From Poindextera sp041691315 (GTDB taxonomy: Bacteria > Pseudomonadota > Alphaproteobacteria > Caulobacterales > Caulobacteraceae), in the NCBI GenBank assembly GCA_041691315.1, contig JBEPUW010000018.1, positions 1-64,000 of the forward strand: a stretch of DNA of 64,000 bases, given 5' to 3'. Each line of letters begins with the position of its first letter. Within the stretch, counting starts at the first letter, position 1. The notes under the pieces were generated by a model. That model did no database searches. It saw nothing but the letters and a program-made list of their open reading frames with translations, and was not told the DNA's origin. The translations under genes and the position numbers were made by a program. This document shows, in pieces, positions 1 through 7,703 of this stretch.

Positions 1-97
1 CGGGGGCCGTCCACCCCAACATGGACACTCACGTTCGACGGTGATCATGGGTGGCACGAACAAGTCGGGCCATGACGGGCTAAAAGCAGCTGGTCTC

Positions 98-709
98 TTA
101 AGCCTTTTGATCCACCGATCCGCCGGCGCCGTCCGGCTCGATTTCCGGGTGGGCGTAGGGGTTGGCGGGGGCGGCGTCGGAAGGCGCTTCGCCCTTGGAG
201 CCCTTGGCCGAGACCACCACCATGGCCGGGCGCACGATGCGGCCCATCAGGTCGTAGCCGGCTTGAAGCACCTCGAGCACCGCGCCGGCGCCCAGGTCGT
301 CGGCCGGGCGCTCCATCACCGCCTGGTGCTGGTGCGGGTCGAACTTGGCGCCGCGCGGCGGGTCGACCCGCTTCAGACCGTTGCGCTCGAAGGCGGTGAG
401 CAGATCCTTCTCGGTCATTTCCAGGCCGACGGCGAGGTTCTTCACCATCGGGTCCTCGGCATTGGCCGGGGCGTGTTCGCGGGCCCGCGCCAGATTGTCG
501 GCGACGCCCAAAAGGTCGCGGGCGAACTTCTGGATGGCGAAGGCGCGCGCGTCATTGGTCTCGCGCTCGGCGCGTCGCTTGGTGTTCTCGGCCTCAGCGG
601 CGTAGCGCAGCACCTGTTCCTTGAGATTGGCCACTTCGGCGCGCAGCAGTTCGGTGTCCTGCGCCAGGTCTTCGATGTCGTCTTCGGCCGGCGCGGTTTC
701 GTCGGTCAT
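98..709 (-). CDS. grpE: Nucleotide exchange factor GrpE
   Basis: GrpE releases ADP from DnaK and so drives its chaperone cycle in the cytoplasm. The 203-residue protein has the family layout: an acidic N-terminus, a long helical coiled-coil stretch (about residues 15-75, rich in Glu, Ala, Arg and Leu) and a C-terminal beta domain with the typical AGYxLxGRxxRPAMV region near residues 150-165. It ends in an acidic, proline-rich tail. It lies 13 nt downstream of hrcA on the same strand, the common hrcA-grpE arrangement. The start ATG at 709 gives an MTDETAPAEDD N-terminus. The 97 bases downstream of its stop show no gene. Confidence 0.97.
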   Translation of the reverse strand: MTDETAPAEDDIEDLAQDTELLRAEVANLKEQVLRYAAEAENTKRRAERETNDARAFAIQKFARDLLGVADNLARAREHAPANAEDPMVKNLAVGLEMTEKDLLTAFERNGLKRVDPPRGAKFDPHQHQAVMERPADDLGAGAVLEVLQAGYDLMGRIVRPAMVVVSAKGSKGEAPSDAAPANPYAHPEIEPDGAGGSVDQKA

Positions 710-722
710 GTCACTCGTTCCT

Positions 723-1790
723 CTAGGCGTTCAGCAGGCGTCCCAGCGCGCGGGCGGTATAGTCCACCAACGGGATCACCCGCGCATAGTTCAACCGCGC
801 GGGTCCGATCACGCCTATCGCGCCCAGAACCTTTTGTCGGCCCGACATATAGGGTGCGGCGATCACAGCGGAACCCGATAGCGAAAATAGCCGCGTTTCG
901 GCCCCGATGAAAATGCGCACGCCCTGGGCGTTCTTGACGTCATCGAGAAGACCGATGAGCTGCTCCTTCTGTTCCAGGTCGTCGAACAGCATCCGCACCC
1001 GTTCGAGGTCGTCCAGCGCGTTCGGCTCGGACAACAGCTTGGCCTGGCCACGCACGATCAGGGTCCGCGCCACGCCCTCGCCGCCGCTCCAGGCGGCGAT
1101 GCCCTGCTCGACGAGGCCCGCCGCGGTGGCGTCGAGCTGCCGGCGCGCGCCGTCCAGTTCGCCACGCATCTCGCTGCCGGCCTCGGCCAGGGTGCGGCCC
1201 TTGAGCCTGGAATTGAGGAAGTTCGAGGCCTCGGTCAGCGCCGCCGGCGTCAGGCCGGCGGGCTTGAGCATCAGGCGATTTTCCACCGCCCCGTCCTCGA
1301 ACACCATGATGGCCAAGGCCTGGTCGGCGCCCAGGGTGACGAACTCCACATGCTTGACGCCGACGTCGCGCACCGGGGTCACCACCATGCTGGCCCCGCC
1401 GGCCAGGCCCGAGAGCAGTTCGCTGGCGGCGCTCAGAGCCTCCTCGAAATTCTGCCCGCGCGCCGAGAGGCGGGCGTCGATGTCGCGCCGCTCGCTCTCG
1501 ATCAGGTCGCCGACCTCGAGAATGCCGTCGACGAACAGGCGCAGGCCTGCGTGGGTGGGGATGCGGCCGGCGCTGATGTGCGGCGCGCCGAGCAGGCCGA
1601 GTTGGGTCAGGTCCTGCATGGTGTTGCGGATCGAGGCAGGCGAAAGGTGGATGCCGCCCTTCGATAGGGTGCGCGAGCCGACCGGGTCGCCGGTCTCCAG
1701 ATAGGCCTCGACCACGCGCCGGAATATGTCGCGGGCGCGCTCGTCCAGTTCGGCGAGGGTGGGCGTTCGAGTTTGGATCAGACTGGTCAT
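723..1790 (-). CDS. hrcA: Heat-inducible transcription repressor HrcA
   Basis: HrcA represses groESL-type operons by binding CIRCE operators. The 355-residue product has an N-terminal winged-helix part (about residues 10-90, including the TGDPVGSRTLSK and SPASIRNTMQDL blocks typical of the family), a GAF-like middle, and the C-terminal PARLNYARVIPLVDYTA block. Length matches the family (about 340-360). It is the first gene of hrcA-grpE and diverges from rph. I looked for a CIRCE inverted repeat in 1791-1874 and did not see one, so autoregulation through CIRCE is not supported here. Confidence 0.97.
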   Translation of the reverse strand: MTSLIQTRTPTLAELDERARDIFRRVVEAYLETGDPVGSRTLSKGGIHLSPASIRNTMQDLTQLGLLGAPHISAGRIPTHAGLRLFVDGILEVGDLIESERRDIDARLSARGQNFEEALSAASELLSGLAGGASMVVTPVRDVGVKHVEFVTLGADQALAIMVFEDGAVENRLMLKPAGLTPAALTEASNFLNSRLKGRTLAEAGSEMRGELDGARRQLDATAAGLVEQGIAAWSGGEGVARTLIVRGQAKLLSEPNALDDLERVRMLFDDLEQKEQLIGLLDDVKNAQGVRIFIGAETRLFSLSGSAVIAAPYMSGRQKVLGAIGVIGPARLNYARVIPLVDYTARALGRLLNA

Positions 1791-1874
1791 GGACGCGTCC
1801 GTGGCGATCTAGGATAAGCGCGCCAGAGAGCCTTCGCAAAGCGTCAGGCTTGTCCGCGTTCCCAGGAGTTTGTT

Positions 1875-2591
1875 TTGCGTCCTTCCCAACGCCTTCCCGA
1901 CGCCCTTCGCACGGTCAGTTTTGAGACCGGGGTGAACCGCTACGCGGAAGGCTCCTGCCTGATCGGCTTCGGCCATACCAAGGTTCTGGTCACCGCCAGC
2001 GTCGATGAGAGCGTGCCGGGCTTTCTGCGCGGGCGCGGCCAGGGCTGGGTCACGGCCGAGTACGGCATGCTGCCCCGCGCCACCCACACCCGCGGCCGGC
2101 GCGAGGCGACCGAGGGCAAGCAGTCGGGCCGCAGCCAGGAGATCCAGCGGCTGATCGGACGCTCCTTGCGCGCGGTCACCGACATGAAGGCGCTGGGCGA
2201 GCGGCAGATCTCCATCGACTGCGACGTCATCCAGGCCGACGGCGGCACCCGCACCGCCTCGATCACCGGCGCCTGGGTCGCGCTCCGGCTGGCCACCCGC
2301 TACCTGCTGACCGAAGGCGTCATCGCCACCGACCCGATCCGCGACCAGGTGGCGGCCATCTCCTGCGGCGTGCACCAGGACACCCCGGTGCTCGACCTCG
2401 ACTATGAGGAGGACAGCGCCGCGGAAGCCGACGCCAATTTCGTGCTCACCGGCGCCGGCGACATCGTCGAGATCCAGGCCACCGGCGAACGGCGCGGTTT
2501 CACGCAAGCCGAGTTCGAGACGCTGTTCTCCCTGGCGCGCAAGGGCATCGGCGAACTGATCGCCATGCAGAAGGTCGCTGCTGGGGCCTGA
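1875..2591 (+). CDS. rph: Ribonuclease PH
   Basis: RNase PH is a phosphate-dependent 3'-5' exoribonuclease that trims tRNA 3' ends. The 238 residues match family length and show hallmark blocks: RPSQRLPDALR at the N-terminus, VTASVDESVPGFLRG, TRGRREATEGKQSGRSQEIQRLIGR (written here as consecutive motifs around residues 75-100), and the DCDVIQADGGTRTASITG region. The start is a TTG at 1875, chosen because it opens the conserved N-terminus and has AGGAG 6 nt upstream. It diverges from hrcA. Confidence 0.97.
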   Translation: MRPSQRLPDALRTVSFETGVNRYAEGSCLIGFGHTKVLVTASVDESVPGFLRGRGQGWVTAEYGMLPRATHTRGRREATEGKQSGRSQEIQRLIGRSLRAVTDMKALGERQISIDCDVIQADGGTRTASITGAWVALRLATRYLLTEGVIATDPIRDQVAAISCGVHQDTPVLDLDYEEDSAAEADANFVLTGAGDIVEIQATGERRGFTQAEFETLFSLARKGIGELIAMQKVAAGA

Positions 2592-2613
2592 GCCATCGAC
2601 GGCGGCTGTAGGT

Positions 2614-3015
2614 TCAGTCCCCCTCGTCCAGCAGTTGGCCGAAGCAGATCACCCGGCCGTCGCAGTCGCGGACGATGAGTTCGCGACCCGGGTAGATTTG
2701 CCTGTCGACCGGTCCCTCGATGATATCCGCGCCCTTGCCGCGCAGCTCTTGCGCCAGCGCGGTCGCATCGTTGGTATAGATGTAGGCGTCGATCTGCTCG
2801 CTCGACCTTTTCCGGGCCGGTGTCGGCAGGGCGTCTGGCGCGAGCTGCTTGATCATCAGCCGGGCGTCGTCGCGATCGAGCATCACGAAGCTGGGCGGGT
2901 TGCCCCAGATCTGGTCGAAGCTGAAGCCCAGCACATCGCGGTAGTATTCCGCCGTGGCGAAGACATCGGCGACGGCGAATCCAGGCGAAACGCGGGTCAG
3001 GCGCACTTGCGGCAT
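2614..3015 (-). CDS. VOC (glyoxalase/bleomycin resistance) family protein
   Basis: A 133-residue single VOC-fold protein. The opening VSPGFAVADVFATAEYYRDVLGF and the later stretch of beta-strands with a region LIVRDCDGRVICFGQ match glyoxalase/dioxygenase-superfamily modules. The substrate cannot be told from sequence. It is divergent from a small HTH regulator gene, and a 15-bp palindrome lies in the gap, so the regulator may control it. The stop lies 22 nt after the end of rph on the opposite strand. Confidence 0.85.
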   Translation of the reverse strand: MPQVRLTRVSPGFAVADVFATAEYYRDVLGFSFDQIWGNPPSFVMLDRDDARLMIKQLAPDALPTPARKRSSEQIDAYIYTNDATALAQELRGKGADIIEGPVDRQIYPGRELIVRDCDGRVICFGQLLDEGD

Positions 3016-3053
3016 GCCAGGCTCCTTTGTTCTATGCGTGGGCGACGGATAAT

Positions 3054-3068
3054 GATACTAAAAGTATC
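3054..3068. promoter_or_regulatory. Palindrome in divergent promoter (possible operator)
   Basis: GATACT-AAA-AGTATC is a perfect inverted repeat with 6-bp arms in an AT-rich 80-bp gap between the VOC gene (minus) and the HTH gene (plus). It overlaps plausible -10-like AT-rich bases and ends a few bases before the HTH gene's Shine-Dalgarno sequence. This is where an autoregulating XRE-type repressor would be expected to bind. Binding is inferred, not shown. Confidence 0.45.
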
Positions 3069-3092
3069 TATAAGGAAACGATCGGTCAAGCC

Positions 3093-3332
3093 GTGATCTC
3101 CAACCTGCAAATCCGCGCCGCTCGCGCCCTGCTCGGCTGGAGCCAGTCGAAGCTGGCCGAGGAGGCTGGCGTCTCGGTGATCACCGTCAAGCGCATGGAG
3201 GCCTCGCCGGAGACCTTCCACGCACGGTTCGACATCGTGATGAAGGTCAAGGCCGCGGTCGAGCGCGGCGGGGTGGTCTTTCTGGAGGGCGCCGACGGCT
3301 TCAGTCACGGCGTCCAGCTGCGCACGTCCTAA
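3093..3332 (+). CDS. Small XRE-family HTH transcriptional regulator
   Basis: The product is 79 residues and almost entirely one helix-turn-helix domain: QIRAARALLGWSQSKLAEEAGVSVITVKRME is a clear Cro/C1-type HTH, followed by a short tail in which residue pattern GGVVFLEGADG is common among small proteobacterial XRE proteins. I chose the GTG at 3093, preceded by AAGGAAACG. An upstream ATG at 3027 is possible in frame but would run through the palindromic promoter. It is divergent from the VOC gene and its 3' end overlaps the next minus-strand gene by 4 nt. Confidence 0.8.
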   Translation: MISNLQIRAARALLGWSQSKLAEEAGVSVITVKRMEASPETFHARFDIVMKVKAAVERGGVVFLEGADGFSHGVQLRTS

Positions 3333-3580
3333 TCGATCCCCTCCGCCTCTTCCTCCTCGTCCAGCTCGCCAGGCGGCCCGGGTTCGAAGCTGAGCAGGTC
3401 GCCGGGCTGGCACTCCAGCTCGCGGCAAAGCGCGTCCAGGGTGGAGAAGCGAATGGCGCGCGCCTTGCCGGTCTTCAGGATCGACAGGTTGGCGATGGTC
3501 ACCCCCACCCGATCGGCGAGTTCGGTCAGCGACATGCGGCGGTCGAGAAGGATGCGGTCGAGGCGCACGCGGATCGGCAT
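3329..3580 (-). CDS. YozG-like small HTH regulator
   Basis: An 83-residue Cro/C1-type helix-turn-helix protein: MPIRVRLDRILLDRRMSLTELADRVGVTIANLSILKTGKARAIRF carries the HTH (quoted in parts; residues 10-45), followed by STLDALCRELECQPGDLL and a strongly acidic tail with a run of Glu. The pattern is that of the YozG-like regulators often paired with a DUF2975 membrane protein, and such a gene follows 22 nt downstream. Probably a two-gene operon of unknown physiological role. Confidence 0.85.
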   Translation of the reverse strand: MPIRVRLDRILLDRRMSLTELADRVGVTIANLSILKTGKARAIRFSTLDALCRELECQPGDLLSFEPGPPGELDEEEEAEGID

Positions 3581-3602
3581 CTCTTTTCGAGCCTTCCAGC
3601 GC

Positions 3603-4139
3603 CTAGATGGTCAGTTCGGCTTCGCGGCGCAGCCGGGCGCCTTCGCGGAACACCTCCGCCAGCACGAACACCACCAGGACCGCGAACCAGGTGGTCAGGT
3701 TGAGGCCGCCGGCCAGGTGCGTCTCATGCGCCGCCAGCCGGGCGTCGAGCAGGGTCATCGGATAGCGGACCATTTCGAGCAGGCCGAGCGCCGCCAGCAT
3801 GGCGCCGATCAGACGCAGGCGGCTGACATTGCGGGGGTGGAAGGGATCGCCGGTGGTCAGGGTGGCGAAGATCCGGCGAAGCGCGCCGACGATCACCAAG
3901 ACGCCTGCGGCATAGAGGCCGGCGCCAAGCAGTTCGGCGGCGATTTCGGGACCGCTCAGGTTGTCGCCGCCCAGGCCGTTACGGATCGCCTGGCTGAACA
4001 GCGCGGGATCGAGGTCGAAGAGCAGCGAGGCGACCATGCCCAGCCCGATCAGCAGGATGCTGATGCAGAGCGCGACATAGACCACGTCGAGGATGATTTT
4101 CAGGAAGCTGGAGACCGAGCCGGGTCCGAGTGCGCGCAT
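3603..4139 (-). CDS. DUF2975 family membrane protein
   Basis: The 178-residue protein has four hydrophobic segments (about residues 13-40, 65-90, 105-130, 150-170), fitting the DUF2975 integral membrane family. The segment between helices 2 and 3 contains DPFHPRNVSRLRLIGAML, typical of the family. I chose the ATG at 4139 rather than an upstream in-frame ATG at 4205, because the extra 22 residues would be arginine-rich and unlike any signal. It is not downstream of its HTH partner by chance: the two overlap in transcription direction with the DUF2975 gene first and a 22-nt gap. Function unknown; a membrane sensor feeding the HTH protein is only a guess. Confidence 0.8.
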   Translation of the reverse strand: MRALGPGSVSSFLKIILDVVYVALCISILLIGLGMVASLLFDLDPALFSQAIRNGLGGDNLSGPEIAAELLGAGLYAAGVLVIVGALRRIFATLTTGDPFHPRNVSRLRLIGAMLAALGLLEMVRYPMTLLDARLAAHETHLAGGLNLTTWFAVLVVFVLAEVFREGARLRREAELTI

Positions 4140-4279
4140 GGCTGGCCTCGTCGCTGGAGTGGGGCGCTGTCGTCGCGCCCGGTTTCGCCGCCGGTCCCTT
4201 CTCACGCCCGGCAGGCGGGAGCAATCAGAGGGCCGGCGGCGAGGATGCTCCGGCTTGGCGCGGGGTCAAGGCTCCGCGC

Positions 4280-4393
4280 TTAGAGCGCATGGGCAATCAA
4301 GGCCAGCGCGGCCACGGGAAGCGCGGCCAGCAGGGCGAGGTTGCCGAAGGTCATCGCGAAGCGATCGACCATGTCCAGAAGAGAGTGTTGCAT
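4280..4393 (-). CDS. Possible 37-residue single-span membrane peptide
   Basis: A short reading frame on the minus strand encodes 37 residues: a polar N-terminus (MQHSLLDMVDRFAMTF) followed by a continuous hydrophobic stretch rich in Leu and Ala (about residues 18-36) ending in HAL. GGGA lies 8 nt upstream of the ATG. The composition is that of small single-span membrane peptides. It stands alone between the DUF2975 gene and an AT-rich promoter-like region. Too short to be certain from one sequence; conservation in relatives would decide. Confidence 0.45.
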   Translation of the reverse strand: MQHSLLDMVDRFAMTFGNLALLAALPVAALALIAHAL

Positions 4394-4489
4394 TGTCTTT
4401 GTCCCAGTTGGTTGTTGCGGTGCAGCATTTAGGACGGTGAAGCTTGTTTTCAAGGCCTCGGTAGCGCCGTCCGGTGATGAGATACGTAC

Positions 4490-4570
4490 AAAAACATTGA
4501 TTTTCGATCAAGAGATTTATCGATAAACAATATTACACTTTGGCAATAGATTACATTTTCGCAATGCAGC
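4490..4570. promoter_or_regulatory. AT-rich intergenic region with palindromes
   Basis: This 80-bp stretch is far more AT-rich than its surroundings. It contains an inverted repeat TTGAT-N5-ATCAA (4497-4511) and a perfect 12-bp palindrome TTTATCGATAAA (4516-4527). It lies between the 37-codon minus-strand peptide gene and rdgB, so it is a reasonable place for divergent promoters. I see no coding potential in it. Which regulator, if any, binds is unknown. Confidence 0.35.
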
Positions 4571-4661
4571 AATCCGCAGACCACCGCTGGCGCTTGCATC
4601 GCGGGGTGCGATCGGAAAGAGGATCGCGCGTAAGTCCTTTGTTTCGCGGGGAAAGCCGACC

Positions 4662-5261
4662 ATGCCGCTGTCACTGCCCGCAGGCGCCCGGCTGGTCGCC
4701 GCCACCCACAATGCCGGCAAGGCCCGCGAACTGGTCGAACTGCTCGACGGTCGGTTTCAGGTGACGTCGGCCGCCGAACTGGGCCTGGCCGAGCCGGAAG
4801 AGACCGAAACCACCTTTGTCGGCAATGCCCTGCTCAAGGCGCGGCTGGCGGCCGACGCCAGCGGCCTGATCGCGCTGGCCGACGACTCCGGCCTCTCGGC
4901 GACCGCGCTCGACGGCGCGCCCGGAATCTATTCGGCGCGCTGGGCCGGCCCGACCCACGACTTCGCCATGGCCATGGCCAAGCTCGAGGAGCGGTTCGAG
5001 GCGACCGGCTCGACCGACCGTTCCGCCTGGTTCACCTGCGCGCTGGCCCTGGCGTGGCCGCACGGTGCTGCGATCGTCGTCGAGGGCCGGGTCGATGGGG
5101 TGCTGCGCTTCCCGCCGCGCGGCGACAAGGGCTTCGGCTACGACCCGGTCTTCCTGCCGGAAGGTCTGGACCGCAGCTTTGGCGAGATGGATGCGGCGGA
5201 GAAGGTCGCCCTCAGCCACCGCACGCGGGCCTTCGAGAAGCTGAAGGCGGCGGTGTTTTGA
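4662..5261 (+). CDS. rdgB: RdgB/HAM1 non-canonical purine NTP pyrophosphatase
   Basis: RdgB hydrolyses dITP/ITP and XTP to keep deaminated purines out of DNA and RNA. The 199 residues carry family blocks in order: LVAATHNAGKARELVELL near the N-terminus, ETTFVGNALLKARLAA, LADDSGLSATALDGAPGIYSARWAG (read as LADDSGL and PGIYSARWAG), GFGYDPVFLP, and the C-terminal SHRTRAFEKL. It starts at ATG 4662 and its stop overlaps the TTG start of hemW (TTGA), so the two are translationally coupled. Confidence 0.97.
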   Translation: MPLSLPAGARLVAATHNAGKARELVELLDGRFQVTSAAELGLAEPEETETTFVGNALLKARLAADASGLIALADDSGLSATALDGAPGIYSARWAGPTHDFAMAMAKLEERFEATGSTDRSAWFTCALALAWPHGAAIVVEGRVDGVLRFPPRGDKGFGYDPVFLPEGLDRSFGEMDAAEKVALSHRTRAFEKLKAAVF

Positions 5262-6445
5262 CCGACGTCTCCGCGCCGCCGCTGGCCATCTATGTGCATT
5301 GGCCCTACTGCGCGCGCATCTGTCCCTATTGCGATTTCAACGTGGTCAGGGCGCGCGGCGGCGACGAACCAGCGCGGCTGGCCAGCGCCATTGTCGGCGA
5401 CCTCGCCGGCCAGGCGGCGGACTTAGGCCCACGGCGGCTGAGCTCGATCTTCTTCGGCGGCGGCACGCCGTCGCTGATGACCCCCGACCAGGTCGGCGAA
5501 ATCGTCGCCGCCGCTCAGGCGCTCTGGCCCGCTGAGGTCGAGGTCGAGATCACGCTCGAGGCCAACCCCACCGACGCCGAGGCCGGGCGGTTCTCAGGCT
5601 TCGCCGACGCCGGCGTGAACCGCCTGTCGCTCGGCGTGCAGTCGCTCGACGATGCAGCCTTGGCCTTTCTCGGCCGCAATCACGACGCGGCCCAGGCCAG
5701 GCGCGCGGTCGCCGCGGCGCTGGCCGCCTTCGACCAGGTCTCAATCGACCTGATCTATGCCCGGCCCGGCCAGAGCGTCAGCGACTGGACGGGCGAACTC
5801 GCCCAGGCCATCGCCCTCGGCCCCAGCCACGTCTCGCCCTATCAGTTGACCATCGAGGCGGGAACGGCCTTCGCCCGCGCCGTCGAACGCGGCGCGATGA
5901 CGCCCGTGGACGAAGCTGCCGGCTACGCCCTCTACGAGACCACCCAGGACCTGCTGAGCGAGGCCGGCTTCGAGGCCTACGAGGTGTCCAACCACGCCCG
6001 AGGCGCGGCCGCGCGCTCGCGCCACAACCTGGCCTACTGGCGGGGCTGGGACTATCTCGGCGTTGGTCCAGGCGCCCATGGCCGGCTGACGCTGGGCGGC
6101 GGCCGCGTCGCCACCGCGACGGCGCGCAGGCCCACCGACTATATCGCCTGCGTCGCGACGACCGGCTCAGGCGTCGTCGAGCGTAACCGGCTCTCCCCGC
6201 GTGAGGCGGCGACCGAGCGGCTACTGATGGGCCTGCGGACCGACGAAGGCGTGGCCTGGTCTGAGCTTGCCGCCCTCGCGCTGGGGCCGCGCCATCCCAT
6301 CGTTGCCGATCTCGCCGCCGGCGGCTGGCTGGCGGTCGGCGCTGAGCGGATCGCCGCCACGGCCAAGGGCCGCTGGGTGCTCGACCACATCACCGGCGAA
6401 TTGGCGACTGCAGCGCCGCAAGGAGCGGACGCCCTTGGCCGTTAG
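5258..6445 (+). CDS. hemW: HemW-type radical SAM protein (heme chaperone)
   Basis: HemW is a radical SAM protein related to coproporphyrinogen oxidase HemN and thought to deliver heme to acceptor proteins. The 395-residue product has the radical SAM cysteines C18, C22 and C25 in YCARICPYC, then the FGGGTPSLM block and the HemN C-terminal domain. HemW differs from HemN by the shorter N-terminus and CX3CX2C without the extra cysteine, which fits here. I chose the TTG at 5258, overlapping the rdgB stop, since it opens directly on the conserved LAIYVHWPYC block. Alternative: generic HemN family. Confidence 0.92.
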   Translation: MTDVSAPPLAIYVHWPYCARICPYCDFNVVRARGGDEPARLASAIVGDLAGQAADLGPRRLSSIFFGGGTPSLMTPDQVGEIVAAAQALWPAEVEVEITLEANPTDAEAGRFSGFADAGVNRLSLGVQSLDDAALAFLGRNHDAAQARRAVAAALAAFDQVSIDLIYARPGQSVSDWTGELAQAIALGPSHVSPYQLTIEAGTAFARAVERGAMTPVDEAAGYALYETTQDLLSEAGFEAYEVSNHARGAAARSRHNLAYWRGWDYLGVGPGAHGRLTLGGGRVATATARRPTDYIACVATTGSGVVERNRLSPREAATERLLMGLRTDEGVAWSELAALALGPRHPIVADLAAGGWLAVGAERIAATAKGRWVLDHITGELATAAPQGADALGR

Positions 6446-7304
6446 ACCGCCATCGCCGGCCCTGAACGACGCCCCACTGGCGCCTGGCCTCTATCTGGTC
6501 GCCACGCCGATCGGAAACCTGCGCGACATCACGCTGCGCGCCCTCGACGTCCTGGCCGGGGTCGATCTGGTGCTGGCCGAGGACACCCGTGTCACCGGCA
6601 AGCTGCTGTCGACCTACGGCATCTCCCGGCCGCTGGAGCGCTATGACGACCACGCTGGCGAGCGGGTGCGACCGCGGGTGCTGGCGGCGCTGGCTCGGGG
6701 CGGGCGGATCGCCCTCTGCTCCGACGCCGGCACGCCGCTGGTCTCCGATCCGGGTTATCGGCTGGTGGTCGAGGCGGTGGCCGCCGGATGCGCCGTCATC
6801 CCGATCCCAGGGGCCTCGTCGGTGCTGGCGGCGGTGAGCGCGGCCGGTCTGCCCACAGACCGTTTCCTGTTTGCCGGCTTCCCGCCACCCAAGACCACGG
6901 CCCGGCGGGCCTTTTTCGAGACCCTGGTCCCGCTCCGCGCCACGCTGGTGCTGTTCGAGGGCGCGTCGCGGCTGCGCGCCAGCCTGGTCGACATGGCCGC
7001 CGTGTTCGGGCCCAGGCCGGCGGTCGTGGCGCGCGAACTGACCAAGCTGCACGAGACCCACCATCGCGGCGACCTGAACCAGCTCGCCGCCGACCCGGCC
7101 CTGGCCCGGCCGAAAGGCGAGCTGGTGGTGGTCATCGGCCCTGGCGAGGCCGTCGCCGCCAGCGCCGCCGACGCCGACGTGGCGCTGGCCGAGGCGATGG
7201 CGAGACTCGGACCTGCCAAGGCCGCGTCGGAAGTGGCCAAGGCCCTCGGCCTCGACCGCCGCACCCTCTATCAGCGCGCCCTGGCCATGAAGGGCGCCAA
7301 ATGA
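6435..7304 (+). CDS. rsmI: 16S rRNA (cytidine1402-2'-O)-methyltransferase RsmI
   Basis: RsmI 2'-O-methylates C1402 in the decoding centre of 16S rRNA. The 289-residue protein has the tetrapyrrole-methylase fold blocks: LYLVATPIGNLRDITLRAL, LAEDTRVTGKLL, LCSDAGTPLVSDPG and PIPGASSVLAA, and a small C-terminal helical domain. I chose the TTG at 6435 because AAGGAG lies 9 nt upstream and the length fits the family. The start overlaps the end of hemW, and the stop overlaps the start of yraN, continuing the rdgB-hemW operon. Confidence 0.95.
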   Translation: MAVRPPSPALNDAPLAPGLYLVATPIGNLRDITLRALDVLAGVDLVLAEDTRVTGKLLSTYGISRPLERYDDHAGERVRPRVLAALARGGRIALCSDAGTPLVSDPGYRLVVEAVAAGCAVIPIPGASSVLAAVSAAGLPTDRFLFAGFPPPKTTARRAFFETLVPLRATLVLFEGASRLRASLVDMAAVFGPRPAVVARELTKLHETHHRGDLNQLAADPALARPKGELVVVIGPGEAVAASAADADVALAEAMARLGPAKAASEVAKALGLDRRTLYQRALAMKGAK

Positions 7305-7684
7305 CGGAGGTTCGCCGCCTGCGCGGGACCGCCGCGCGCCTGGCGGGTCGCCGCGGCGAGGTGGTGGCGGCGCTTTGGCTGATGGTCAAGGGCTATCGCA
7401 TCCTGGGGTTTCGCCATCGCCTGCCGCAGGGCGAGATCGATCTCCTGGTCACGCGTGGCCGGGTTCTGGTCGCTGTCGAGGTCAAGGCGCGCACCTCGAT
7501 CGAGGCGGCGCTGGAGGCGGTCAGTTTCAGCCAGCGACAAAGGATGCGCCGCGCGCTCCGCGCCTACGCCGCGCGCCGGCCGCGCCTGGCGACCGCCGAG
7601 GTCAGGCTCGATCTGCTGGCGCTCGCGCCCGGCCGCTTCCCGCGTCATATTCGCGGCGCATGGAACGAGGACGACGAGTCGTGA
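7301..7684 (+). CDS. yraN: YraN (UPF0102) family protein
   Basis: A 127-residue YraN family protein with an endonuclease-like fold. The motif GEIDLLVTRGRVLVAVEVKAR carries the D...E-x-K pattern seen in restriction-endonuclease-like folds (residues about 44-64). Biochemical role of the family is not firmly known. It lies directly after rsmI (ATGA overlap), the arrangement seen in many proteobacteria. Confidence 0.93.
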   Translation: MTEVRRLRGTAARLAGRRGEVVAALWLMVKGYRILGFRHRLPQGEIDLLVTRGRVLVAVEVKARTSIEAALEAVSFSQRQRMRRALRAYAARRPRLATAEVRLDLLALAPGRFPRHIRGAWNEDDES

Positions 7685-7703
7685 GCGACCTCGGAGACAT
7701 CCG

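Noticed and set aside
1791..1874. CIRCE element expected between hrcA and rph
   Set aside because: No TTAGCACTC/GAGTGCTAA inverted repeat present.
4450..4720. Minus-strand frames covering the AT-rich region before rdgB
   Set aside because: Random-looking translations with no domain and no ribosome binding sites; the region looks like promoter DNA.
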